64,000 nt of DNA from the NCBI GenBank assembly GCA_020091685.1, contig CM034601.1, forward strand, positions 8,868,419-8,932,418, in the 5' to 3' direction. The notes under the pieces were generated by a model. The model made no database searches and had not been told where the DNA came from. It worked only from the letters and a program-made list of their open reading frames with translations. Both the position numbers and the translations under genes were made by a program. Below are positions 47,050-58,469 of this stretch, piece after piece. Each line of letters starts with the position of its first letter. Positions within the stretch are counted from its first letter, which is position 1. Origin of the DNA: Lutjanus erythropterus (lineage: Eukaryota; Chordata; Actinopteri; Lutjaniformes; Lutjanidae).

Positions 47050-47273
47050 TGTGTTACACAGATGTTTAAGAGTGGGTTGTGCATCAGTATGAAGCACCGG
47101 GAGGCGTGACAAATCATTTGATGACCTGGGCAACATAGCTGAAAAACCAATCACGATAGTGAGGTTTCATATCGTACAATACTGATAACTATTGATCATG
47201 TAAGTTGTGACTGATGAGATGCTGTGTACTCCAAGGGCTGGAAGTGAGTTTGTCGTATTACCACTAGGCAATA

Positions 47274-47737
47274 TGGCCAAAATCAAATATCACATTGTTG
47301 ATTAATTTGTCCATTATTTTTTCAATCAATCAATGAATCAATCCTGTCGCAATCTTGTCAGTTGAAAAAAAGGTCTAAACATGTGGCGCACACAGATGTA
47401 TATTGTGATTATTTTAATTAACGATCTGTTGATCATTTCTTCTACTAATCATTTAGTTGTTTGATTCCCAAAGTCCAAGATAGCGTCCTCAAATGTCTTG
47501 TTTTGCACACAAATATTAACCCAATGAGATTTTTTTGATAAATAATCATAAGTAATGTTGATATAAAGACTAAGTGGGTAAAGACGAATAATAGAACTGC
47601 TAGAGTTCAGAAAAATCACTTTACTGTAATGCAGCCTTTAACACCAGATGAAGGCAACACTTATGCCGTATCATGATATTACGATATCTAGTCTCGCATC
47701 ACGATACGATATAATACGGATATATCGCCCGGTCCTA
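47274..47737. mobile_element. MITE-like element with another repeat inserted in it
   Basis: The left tip TAGGCAATATGGCCAAAATC and the inverted right tip TTAGGACCGGGCGATATATC are related. The right half ('ataatcataagtaatgttgatataaagac...actgtaatgcagcctttaa') is a repeat I know from many fish loci. Between about 47297 and 47515 the sequence switches to a different familiar repeat ('aaagtccaagatagcgtcctcaaatgtcttgtttt'), so one element was inserted into the other. Exact inner borders are approximate. Confidence 0.5.
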
Positions 47738-47739
47738 AC

Positions 47740-50700
47740 CTGCGATGAGAACAGGTTGGTGATCCGTTATAAATCGTTTCTGTTTCTTGTTCAAAGTTTC
47801 AGCTGTAGTCTTTTAGATCCTCAGCTGTTACCATTTTCCGTAGCAGCAATGTTTCCAAGCAGCTTTTATATCCTTTCCTTCCCTGCTGTATCATATTACT
47901 GAAACTGTTGCAACAAACTATTTCCCTACATTAGAAATCAATAACTTTTCATCTTATTGCATTCGTTGGACGTACTGACTGTTCCACTCTCAGCAGGACC
48001 GTGCAACGTGTGGACCTTGTTTGTACATTGTTCAGCGACTCAATCAGGCTCTAAATTTTTCATTCACCCCCGCAGCGTTTGGCAGCGTCCCAAAAGGCAT
48101 AAGGCATCTGAAGTGACTGGCATCCTGAAGAAATAGAGGGGAGTTCTGAGAAGCACTCGGGTCACATCTCTCTAATTAATGCTGCCTCCCTCTGCTGTTT
48201 CAAAATCAACTGTAGTTTCCATCTTTCTCTTTTTTTTTTCTGCGCTGCTTTCATTTCTACTCTCTGTTTTACCTGCCACTGCCTTCAAAGTCACTAGAGC
48301 CTCATCTTGGATCAAAAGATGAGGAGTTACACGGAGGAGTTGACAGTTTGAAAATGTGCGCCTCTGCAGGGGCAGCAGCAGGGATGAGAATTAGATGGTC
48401 TGTGAGGTGAGTAACCCACTGACATTCACCGATTCATTGATCTCTGTAAGAAATATGCAGTAATTAGGAAAGGCAGGCATGTGAAAAATATTAAATCAGC
48501 AGCAAACAGATTTACAGAGCCTCGTAGAAAATATTTGTGTGTGTACCTTGGGTGTGTCAGTATCACAAATCTAAACAAGCGAATCAACCTGAACATTGTG
48601 TCTTTTAGCTCTGTCTGCATGACCGGAAGTTACATTTGGTACCACTGAGGCAGCGTATGCTGATGCTCCGGGTTTAATTAGAAGGGTATTTAGCAAAGCC
48701 AAGCAGCAGCAGCAGCAACCACCACAGCAGGCTGAGAGACTGCAGCTCCTCCAGCTAACGGCTGCTAGATGCATGGTGTCATGAAATTACAAATTTTGTT
48801 GAATAAAACACTTCTTGGCAGAAAATTGTACTTCAATAGGCTGGCCCACATGACTACTGCAGTAGTCTCTTGATATACTTATTTTGTTCATTCAATACAA
48901 AAATTAATACTAAAAAAACTGTTTTATTACTTAATTAATCCCCTTAAATAATGAAATTGCCCTCTTGTCGTTTTTGTGGAGGACAACAAACATTTTGGCT
49001 AAGAGGTATCGAAGATAACATTTTAATAATGACAAAAACCCTCTGACTGATTGCGAGATCAAAATAAAACCTTATTAAGTACAAGCATAGAATGGTGCGA
49101 CAATTGAAAGGACAAGGTCAAGTGTGATAATGATGCTATTAATTCATTCAGTGGCATTAATTATAAATTCAACTGAAAGGAAACTTCATTTAGAATCATG
49201 TGCGTTTTTTTTTTCAAATCTAGGAATGAGTATGTGTAAGTTCACGTTAAATAATGGACAACAACCCCACCTGCTGTTGCACATCGGTACCCTCATAGAG
49301 TAGTAATGGCAAAGGATTATGGGTAATCCTCAAAGGATTTGCCCTGAGGTAACGTGTCTGTGGACGAAACAATGTTAAGCACTTAAAAGTAAAACTGCAC
49401 ATATACTGTTGGATATTATTTGTCTTACATTAACTAAGCTGCGTTTTCATTTTCAAGTTAACTGTCTGTCTTTATGTGTTTTACTGCCAATACAAAAATC
49501 CCTCCGGCATCACTGGGTAACAGTAACGTGAGCCATCTTTCAACCAGAGGATGCAGTGTTTGTCCTCAAGAGATGACAATTCTGCTCTATGATCCTTTTG
49601 TTACAAAATGTCGTTCTATAGACTGCGGTAATGTTTAAAATATGGAATTGAGTTTTGTTTTCTCTGGTTTCATATCGTAGTATAATACTATTCTAACTGT
49701 ATTAGAACTATACTGTACAAATATTTATTTCAATATAATGGACACTTACAATGTCTCTTTAATGGTCAGTTTATTTATCTTATTATCAATTTTGCTTCCA
49801 AAAGAAATTACCTGTTTTTTTTTAAGTTCATAGTTCAGGGTCGTACATACAAACATTTAATTCTTCGACACACATTGCCATTCATTAAGCCAGTAAACAG
49901 CCCTTGAACTTAGCTGCCACCTTTTCAATGTTGAAGGATTTCTCAGCAAAACATTTATTGTAGCTGCGGCACAAAGACACTTTTCAGTCATTTTTCTTCA
50001 GTTTTGGACCCTTGCATACTTCATCCTTTCAGCGTTTGGATGTTGACTTGATCTCTCGCAGCTCCAGCTTCTCTTATTTGGTTTTAGTGAAAGTAATGTG
50101 CAGCATGTCAGTGTGAATAAGAAGGCTGCGCTTTCAGTTGTGGCCTGAGGAAGTTCTTTTACTGTGAAGGGCACCTCTGCTGCACTTTGTTCTAATCCAC
50201 GGTCATTGTGAACTTTTAACGTTCCAGTTTGGTCCAGGTTGGTCTGTACACACACAGACCAACTGCAAATGTTAGCAGTTGGTCTTTGAAGCTAATGACA
50301 GGGGGACATTAAAGTGGTGTTAACATCTTATTATTAATCTCATTTGTAAATGAGATACTGTAGCCTAAAGTGAGAATCTGCAAACAATCCCTAAAACTTT
50401 TTAACTGCTTTTGATTGAATTTGACCGTGTTGAGGAAGCGTGGTGTGGAGGAACAGTGATGCTACATGTTTCCTGCTCTACCAGTGACATGACATTTCTG
50501 TGGGTCAGGAGACTTGAGGCTCTGTGCTCTGCTGTCAGGCACGTTTGGCATAAATGATTTGCAGCAGTGTTTCTCATCTTTCCTATAAAACCCACACTTG
50601 TGAAAGTTTGGTGTTGCAAAGTCAGGTCTTCCTGTTTTTAAGTTGTTTTCTGCTTGTTTTGTCCAAGTGAGGCAGCAAGTGTCCAGCGAGAGCAGTGCAG

Positions 50701-52110
50701 GCAGAGGCAGGGAGAGAGAGAATGCTATCGATATGCTAGTGCTGCATCTTTTTTTTTTTTCTGATTCATGTTCAGGTTTTGACCAATTCAGGCCATCGAT
50801 GCACTTGCATCTTACATATTAAAGCTTGATGCATTGGATGTATCGTTACGCTCCTAAAAAATGACAATAATGCATTACATTTATTAATAAATACCACAGA
50901 TACATATAATATCCAGCATGTGCAAATTCTGCAATTTTGGCCGATGCATTGTATACTAATGCAGATAAGTGAATATGAATAATCAGTTCCTCCAGGAAGT
51001 TAACGCAAATTCAACCAATCCCTGTGAATTCTGCACAACCTTTTCCAGTCAATGCAACTTTTTCACAAGTTTGACCAATCATCATAGCTTCCTGCAGCTC
51101 CATCAGTCATAGTAGTCCCCTGCAAAAATGTCATACATGTATGTTTCAATGAACCAACAAGAATTTTTGTAATGTCAAGCTTTTTAGTTAAGGTTGCTTC
51201 TGCAACTTTATTGCAAAAAACCTAAAACACCTAAAACATTGCACAATTTTTTAGAAAAGCTGCTGTGAAATCAGGCATTTTAGGCTACAACAACCCTGAA
51301 AACACAGAATCCTGAAGGGACTGAATAATATGCAAACCGATTTGCACTTTTCCCCAACATTTTCACTTGTCTGCGTTAATGAAATGTTGCTTTGACCAAC
51401 AGAGGGAGTGCTATCCAAAGTCTGCAAATTGAGATTATTTAATCCTGATCTTGTGGTATCTGGATCAGAATGATCCTGTCAGAAAAAAAAAAAGAAAAAA
51501 CAGGATGAAAACTACAAGATACCTGCAGAGATCATAGTGTTTCAATCTGTCTACCTTTCGATTGTCTGACTCATTGTGGCTTGTGGCTCCTCTCCGCATT
51601 CCCTCTGAGTTTGTTGTAGTGATGCATCTCACCAGTCACTTAAGCCAGTACGGTGTTATCATCATTGATAGAAACGATGACCACAGCTCCCACAGTAAGA
51701 CTCTTTGTTATAATAAACCAAAGGGTCCTTTAAGATGAGATGCCTTTTACTTTCCACCACTCTGCTCTTTCTGGTCCCGTCCTCTGTACTCCATCCTTTA
51801 ACGACGGCATTGAGGCTCATTTCATTAAATTTCTTGGACATATTCTCTGCAGAGCAACTGGTGTGAGCAACTGGTGTCTGGCTCATGTTGCCACAGCAAT
51901 ACACCATCAGCTCATACCAGGAGCAGAAATGTAGTGAGTGAATCATTCATTATCAGATGTGCTCTCATTTGGTATCTGCTTCAAGCTCACGATCACAGCC
52001 AGAAACACTAATACCACAGATGATGGTGCAACACACAAATCTCAGCAGTACAACAACAGGGTGTCTGGGTTGCAAGCTCTACAAACATTGGCTTCTTTCT
52101 ACCCCGCAGA
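47740..52110. other. No gene recognised
   Basis: AT-rich intergenic sequence with poly(T) runs at 48228-48240 and 50750-50760. A possible repeat lies at 50.80-51.31 kb (A/T words with GCAAATTC phrases). No exon, RNA gene or clear element boundary is seen. Confidence 0.4.
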
Positions 52111-52111
52111 A

Positions 52112-52150
52112 CACACACATGGAGACACACACATGGAGACACACACATAT
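52112..52150. repeat. (ACACACATGGAG)n minisatellite
   Basis: About three copies of a 12-bp unit, followed by a CCG/CCT-rich stretch (52157-52190). Confidence 0.85.
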
Positions 52151-52559
52151 ACACCCCTCCACCGCCGCCACCGCCGCTGCTGCTGCCTCCAGCATGTGCT
52201 ATTTTGCCAACTTCAACCCTGGGCAAGATAATAAGATGGCTAGCAGACATTTTGTCAATATTTCTGTCTTGGCTCAGAGTGCGGCTGGCCGGCTGCTTAC
52301 TGATAGATGTGTTGACTGAATTCTTCTTCTTTTTTTTTTTTTTCTTTTTTTTTCCACAGGAGCTCTGCCCTGATTTGCCAGACTGCAAGAGAGCAAGTAG
52401 AGGCAAGTGTACAGGGAGGAGAGAAGGGCTCACTAATGCAAAGCAGTTCATTAAAATCAGGCACAAAGCATCTATCAGGAGGGAGGGATGCTGCTAATCA
52501 GCGCATGTGGTTAGTCCAGCAATATGTAAAGAGGAGATGGTACACTCCTCAGCTGTGAT

Positions 52560-52960
52560 CTTGTCTGGGGAGCGGCAGAGTTAGTTGATGCTAAGGAGGC
52601 TGTGCAGATGATTGATTTTCCAGAAGGATGCTTTGAGACTCTGCTCTTGGTCCGCCATCTGATTAACATACACAGCATTATTCATGTCATGAATATACAA
52701 GGAGGCGAGGAACAAATAAATACTGACATGCATCCAGGAGCTGATAAATATTAAATGGAGCACACATGGCTTCAGATTTTACCATTTCATAATTTGAACA
52801 TTCATGCTGCGAGGCCCCCGGCCAAGGTCTAATCTTGGGTTTAAACAGGTTGAGCAGCCATGTGAGGAGATGAAAAGTTCTTCACAAACACCATATTTGT
52901 GCTTTAGTTAGGTCTCATGAATATTGGGATTCTGGTTTAATCAGTGCAGAAGTTTGCAGT
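52560..52960. other. No gene seen; candidate conserved non-coding block
   Basis: Complex, repeat-free sequence with ATTA/TAAT cores (CATCTGATTAACATAC) and a short palindrome ATTCATGTCATGAAT. The texture is like that of vertebrate enhancers; there is no direct proof. Confidence 0.25.
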
Positions 52961-53821
52961 GATGTGCGGTTAATTCAGACACTTCATGCAGTACCATAGG
53001 ACTGAATACAGCCACTCATGTGTTCCTATATGTGCTGTTCTTCACATTCATACAGAAATTTCTTTAATGGCAGATTTCTTTTCATTCAAAATAGATCACA
53101 ATACATTTTTATAAGAAATTTCTGAAATATAGGTGAAAGATTGTTTGCATCGGACTCAAAAAAACATATATATTAGTAGCATCCTTTGCATCATATTTGA
53201 TATGTGGTTTTCTGAGACCTCTGCAACATCAGTATGATACTTTATTGAAAAATCTGTTGAATGCAATCTGACACATGTCTTCTGCCCTCTGGCAGCAGCC
53301 GCCCTGTCAGCTCAAAATCCAACATCAATCCAACAAGAAAATCTTTGCTGATTTTGAAAAAGTTACAGTGAGAATAACAGTTATATTGTGACTAATATTT
53401 CAAGCTGAATATTTACTGTATCAAAACAACCCATAATTACTTTATACTTTTATTATATTTCATAGTAAAATCATGTTGAAATTGTGTGTATCAAACATCA
53501 TACAGCTGGTATAGAAGATAGTTTACCTTTAACTTCCTCATTAAAGACAAAATAATAACAATATTTGTTTTTGTCTCTAAAATGTATCAAATATGATACA
53601 AATAAAAATCACATATCTAAATTAGATCAATTGTTTTGCCAAAAGGTCCAATAAACACTCAAGTTTAAAAAAATCTGGCAAATATTTAATGTGTCAGGCA
53701 GTTAGTGCACATGTATATGTATTTTTCTCATATCAGTCGGATGACTATATCTCAAGAAGAAGTTTCAAGTTAGGAAGGAAATAAAAATACTGTTACAATT
53801 GTCTCTGATCTTCCCTATCTT

Positions 53822-53995
53822 AAAATATTGAGTTAGCATCTCAAAATAATAAGAAAACCTTCTAAAAAATGACTTAGTATGTAAATCATTTTGAATAAAG
53901 CCTGTCACATTTTGAGATAGTCAATATATAATTAATATTTTCAAATACTATATCATTATTTTGATATTCTAAGACATTATTTTGACATTTTAAAG
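53822..53995. repeat. Second copy of the 'aagtcattatttgaga' class repeat
   Basis: It contains GAGTTAGCATCTCAAAATAA and repeated 'ttgagatagtc', 'cattattttgatattctaag' and 'acattattttgacat' words, with an internal period of about 20 bp. It corresponds to the block at 17.24 kb. Confidence 0.6.
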
Positions 53996-54187
53996 CCATA
54001 CAGGATCTTCTTTTTCTCCATCATATTGGCAGAAATGTGCTTCCATGGATAAAGATGTTTGGAGATGAGATGTAATGCAGATCTGTCTGTTAACAGACTT
54101 GAGACTGCGGTTCGGTTCATACTCTTCACTGATACACCACAGAATTACAGAGAAACATGAGGCTTCATGATCAAAGTGTGACATTCT

Positions 54188-54550
54188 GGATTTTGTTATG
54201 TTATTTCCGCTTTTATTTTGAAATGCTAACCTCGCGTGTCATTGCCGTTTCCTGTGTTTTCCCGCCTTTCATCAACCACACCTGCAGCCATTTACTCACC
54301 TGCCCCTGATTATCCTCTTCGGCATCCCTGTATATAGTATATATATATATATACCCACCAGCTCCTCATGTCTCTGCCAGATTGTCTTTGTTCCTCTGCA
54401 ACTTAGCTTTCTAGCATTCTCTTTGTTGATTTGACACTTGTGTTCACGTTCACATACACTCTTTCTCTCTCTCTGTGCTGTGGTCATGTTCAATGAATGC
54501 CACTCTTATCGCATGTTCATGCACAACACTGCAGCTGGGATAGACATTTA
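54188..54550 (+). mobile_element. Third old LTR-like fragment
   Basis: Starting near GATTTTGTTATGTTATTTCC, it has a TC-rich body, a TATA-like CTGTATATAGTATATATATA at about 54328, and 'ccagattgtctttgttcctctgcaac'. The build resembles a fish LTR-type fossil standing alone. No internal region is seen. Family unverified. Confidence 0.3.
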
Positions 54551-54559
54551 TCTATTTAT

Positions 54560-57000
54560 CTATGAAGCAGGCAATTGGACAAACTGAAATTCTGATCTGA
54601 TGATCATTAAAAGTTTAGGGGTTATCAGAGTGACTATGTTTCATCTGAAAAGGCTGGAGACAATTTCTTCAAATTTGGTACTAATGTCCACTTGGGCTCA
54701 TGAAGTTAAATACATTTTGTGTGATGTCCAAAAAAAAGTTAACCTGCATCTGCTGCACACGTGTGGACGCTTGCAAAACAGGTTATTTTTGGGAAGGAGA
54801 CGTGGAGGGAGGCTAATGTTTCACATTCAGTTTTGTCATGTACGAGGATGTGAATAAAGACTTATCTTGCCAGCATGTGGTAACTGCGTGCTCCCACTGT
54901 TTGGACATCATGTTATCAGCACAAACACACACACTATGCAAACATACACTACAGAGCATGAGCCTGCGGTCAGATGATCCAGCTGTGCCTCTGACATTGA
55001 TTCAGATAATGATGTCTCATTCATTAAATGTGTTTCTTTAAATCCTCCTCCTACACGTCTTTTTTTTTTCCGCTTGGATCTCGTTTTGGCGTCCTCCCAC
55101 TTAGCCACACAGCTAAGAGTTGAATAAAAGATATGAGGAAAACAACTGAGATGTCACCAGTGTTACACTTTGAAATGAGTCATCTACTGAAAACTATCAA
55201 ATTAGTTTTATCAAAGGTAATCAAGGATGCATTCTGCATTACAGTACAGTAATGCAAACTTATCAAGCCTATATCGTCTTTTACAAATCTAATAGCTAAC
55301 TGAATGAATATATACTGTATATAAGATGAGCACAAATGTCTTTGTTCTATACATATAAATAGAAACACAGACAGCTTATGACAAACATCATTGCAAGTAG
55401 ACATACGTCAACACACATCAACATTCCTGAAAATATATTATTATTGTTGCATTAGCTTCCCATACACTGTATGCGTCGCGTTGTCATGGGAACTTCAGTT
55501 TGGTGATGCAGAAAGTCAGAGGGCCTGTTTGCTTCAGGACACATAAACATTTTAAATGTTACACAGCAGATCATCCACACACCAAAACAATAATGAAGCA
55601 GCTACGCACACTTTGTTTTAAAGCTTCATCCTGATTTGCTGTTTAACACTGCTGATATTGCAGATCACGACACAGATTATAGAAAATTGATTAGTCTGTC
55701 CTCTTTATCAAAGAAATGTCCAATCAGTAGCATTCATTTTACTTTGATTAATTTCCATTCCTCCTTTGTAATTGGACAGCATGAGATCAACATGTTTAAA
55801 TCCGCTCTATAAAGTTTCATTCCTCAACGTACAGTTGTCAGTTAGAAATAAACTGCAGGCATTAAAAGCACATTAAGTCGATTTGTAATGTCCCGCCAGA
55901 GTTCCTCTTGTCTTATTTGCAGCGACATTATTTCTTTTTCTTGTAATGTATGTTTTCTTTTATTCTCCATTGCTCTCCATTTTAACAACCTGTTCGTTTT
56001 GACTGAAGCGGGCTGCTCGCACGCGGAAGAAGAGCCAAACGAAGCACTAAACGTCCCTTTTTATGTGAGCGTGCACAGAGCACGAGTTTTGGTAGGTCAG
56101 AACTCAAAATTTCCAATGCAATTTAAAAAATACAGGTTGGTACCACTTCGTAGACCCACTGTGTGCGAGGAGAGGGCAGCGCATATTTTTATATTTTATT
56201 TTTTGTTATCTACTTGATCAGTCGGAACAGCTATATATATGGAGCAGTATAATTTTTTTATACATTCTATTGAACATTATATGTAACACTTAAATGAAGT
56301 GTCCAGTGTTTTGAAAGGACCATTTTCAAGTTCAGTTTCAAGTTCAGTGGACATTATTTTAAAAGTTTGCGCAGTTTTCACAGGCTCTGTTCATTTGGAC
56401 CAACATCTTGTTTTATTCTGCATTTTCTTATGGCATCAGCTTCCTGAGCAGGAACAGCGAAGTTTAATTCAAAAAGTATCTTATTTACCATTTTTGTAAG
56501 CAATGTAGCAGTAATGCTGCCAAAATAAAATTCAGAAAGACACAGTAACGTGATGTGCATTGTTTTTGCAAATATAATTCGTGAGATGAAAGAATTTGTG
56601 AATATTGTGAGCTAAATAAGATGTAGAATGAAAATAATTCTAGTTGGTGTCATGATTTGAGACAAATATTTTTTGAAAAAGTTCACACTCCTGATTTTGA
56701 TTCGATAGGTTTGGAGCTATAATTGAGTTTCTTATCAAAGCATGAGAACAGAGGAGAAAAATAAAATATGATAGATAAATTCCTCAGTTTTTATTTAATG
56801 TCTTTATGGACTATGTATTATTGGTTCATAAACTGGCTCTCTTTGTCTGTATGGTGGGATATCTCCATTATTTCAGAGAGATTATATTTATTGTATATTG
56901 TTTATTTCTACGGATGATGCTGATATGTTGTGCTGTTAGATGATGATGCCAAAATGTTTTGTTGGTAGTGAACGTGTCTGAAGAATCCCATGAGGGATGG
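54560..57000. other. No gene recognised
   Basis: AT-rich intergenic sequence. The 55888-56217 open frame (109 codons) shows no known domain and lies between poly(T) and AT runs; I do not call it a gene. Confidence 0.4.
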
Positions 57001-57003
57001 ATC

Positions 57004-57043
57004 ATGAATGAATGAATGAATGAATGAATGAATGAATGAATGA
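57004..57043. repeat. (GAAT)n microsatellite
   Basis: About ten perfect tetramer copies. Confidence 0.95.
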
Positions 57044-57164
57044 TATACAGTCTAGAAGTCTATGATTCACTTTTTCCAATGGTCTAGTATCAAAAAAGCA
57101 AACAAAAATAACAATAAATTGTAATATCAAAAAATAATAATGATAATAATGATAAAAATGCTAA

Positions 57165-57670
57165 TAATGATTATTGTTATTCAAACAGCACTTTTCACAA
57201 AGGGCTTCACACAAGGAGAATATCAAACAAATCATAAAACAATTTGAATTTCCAAGCCAATAAAAACTGCGAAAGTACAGTCAATAAAATCCAGGCAAAA
57301 GCAATTACAACAGCAAAATACAGTCAGTAAAAATCAAGCAAATAAAACATATAAAACCAATAAAAGGCAGTCAATAAAAATCAAATAAAATCAGGAAAAG
57401 CACTCCAATAAAAGTGTGTTTTAAGAAAAGAAGTCTCTGATTCTGCTGACCTGATTTCTTCAGGCAGCTCGCTCCGTAACTTTGGGGCTCTGACTGCAAA
57501 TGTTCCATCGTCTTTGGTTTTCAACCGGGCCTAAAAATGCCTGGATCGTGATCGTACTGAATCAGGAGATGAGCATATTGTCCCAGACCTGCACACATCA
57601 TGCAAAACTTTCCGGTATAGCTTGTCTCTTGCCTTCTCATATATGGACATCAAACAGATAACATAAACAG
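57165..57670. repeat. Dispersed repeat with CAATAAAA-rich left half
   Basis: The left half repeats AATAAAA words ('agtcaataaaatcc', 'agtcagtaaaaatc', 'agtcaataaaaatc'). The right half contains 'ttcaggcagctcgctccgtaactttggggctctgac', a phrase I know from a widespread fish repeat. It shows no protein coding capacity. Family not assigned. Confidence 0.45.
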
Positions 57671-57820
57671 CTCTGGGAGCGTTGCACCTAATAACTGAAT
57701 TATCTAAGGAGAAAATACTTAAAGATGTAGACCAGTTGAGGGGAGAAACTCCTTTAACTTTACTGGAAAGAAAAGAAAAGTCGAGTCAGCATTTAATTGA
57801 GGGCAAGACGAGTCTGAACT

Positions 57821-57840
57821 GGAAAAAAAAAAAAAAAAAA
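57821..57840. repeat. Poly(A) run of 20
   Basis: A homopolymer without a recognisable retroelement body directly upstream. Confidence 0.9.
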
Positions 57841-57999
57841 GTTATAAAACATGAGAAAACTTGCATGTAAGATGAGAATCCTGCTCCGACTCAAACTCCA
57901 GAGAGAAAGTAAAAGTATTTTCTGCACTCGCCTAGGTGTCTTGTGTATGCATCACAGAGGTTATTAGCCCACAGTCTGGGGTTGTTGCCTTTGAATCAT

Positions 58000-58420
58000 T
58001 AAGTAAAGGGTGAGTGTTTGAAGCTCCTTGATATAATGATCCTTGGCAACTCTGAGAGTTCAAAGTAAATTGGCAAGGGTAGAAAAGGCTTTTCTGCCAC
58101 TGAACAAAATAGAGAAATCAGCCAGCTATGTTTAATAGAATTTTCATCAGTGCTCAACCAGTCTCTCAAATGGGTTATCTAAGATAATGGCTGCACGGGT
58201 TCATTACCTCCTTGTCAAATTAAATTTCTTTTTCTCCTCCAGGGGGATTGGATAGTGATTACAGATCTAACCAAAAGAAGGCTCTAACTTTCACTCTGTA
58301 AAACTGGGAAAAGGCCACAATGACAGCAAAATTAGTCTATTTCATCTGAAGACCTTTGTTGTGAGCTGACCCGCTCTGATCACAGAGAGTGTAGGTGTTT
58401 AATGTGGTGCCACTGAAGAT
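58000..58420. other. No gene seen; candidate conserved non-coding block
   Basis: Repeat-free complex sequence, for example AATTGGCAAGGGTAGAAAAG and TCTAAGATAATGGCTGCACG. A possible distal regulatory element, from texture only. Confidence 0.22.
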
Positions 58421-58440
58421 TGTCTTTGTTTGCCTTTTTT

Positions 58441-58468
58441 CTTTCTTTCTTTCTTTCTTTCTTTCTTT
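58441..58468. repeat. (CTTT)n microsatellite
   Basis: About seven perfect tetramer copies following a T-rich lead-in. Confidence 0.95.
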
Positions 58469-58469
58469 G

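Noticed and set aside
52322-52380. Acceptor-like site (poly(T) then TTTCCACAG) suggesting an exon at 52361
   Set aside because: The sequence that follows gives no recognisable protein and no matching donor was identified.
51957-52466. Overlapping open frames of up to 152 codons around 52 kb
   Set aside because: They are produced by simple repeats (ACACACATGGAG, CCG runs, poly(T)) read in several frames.
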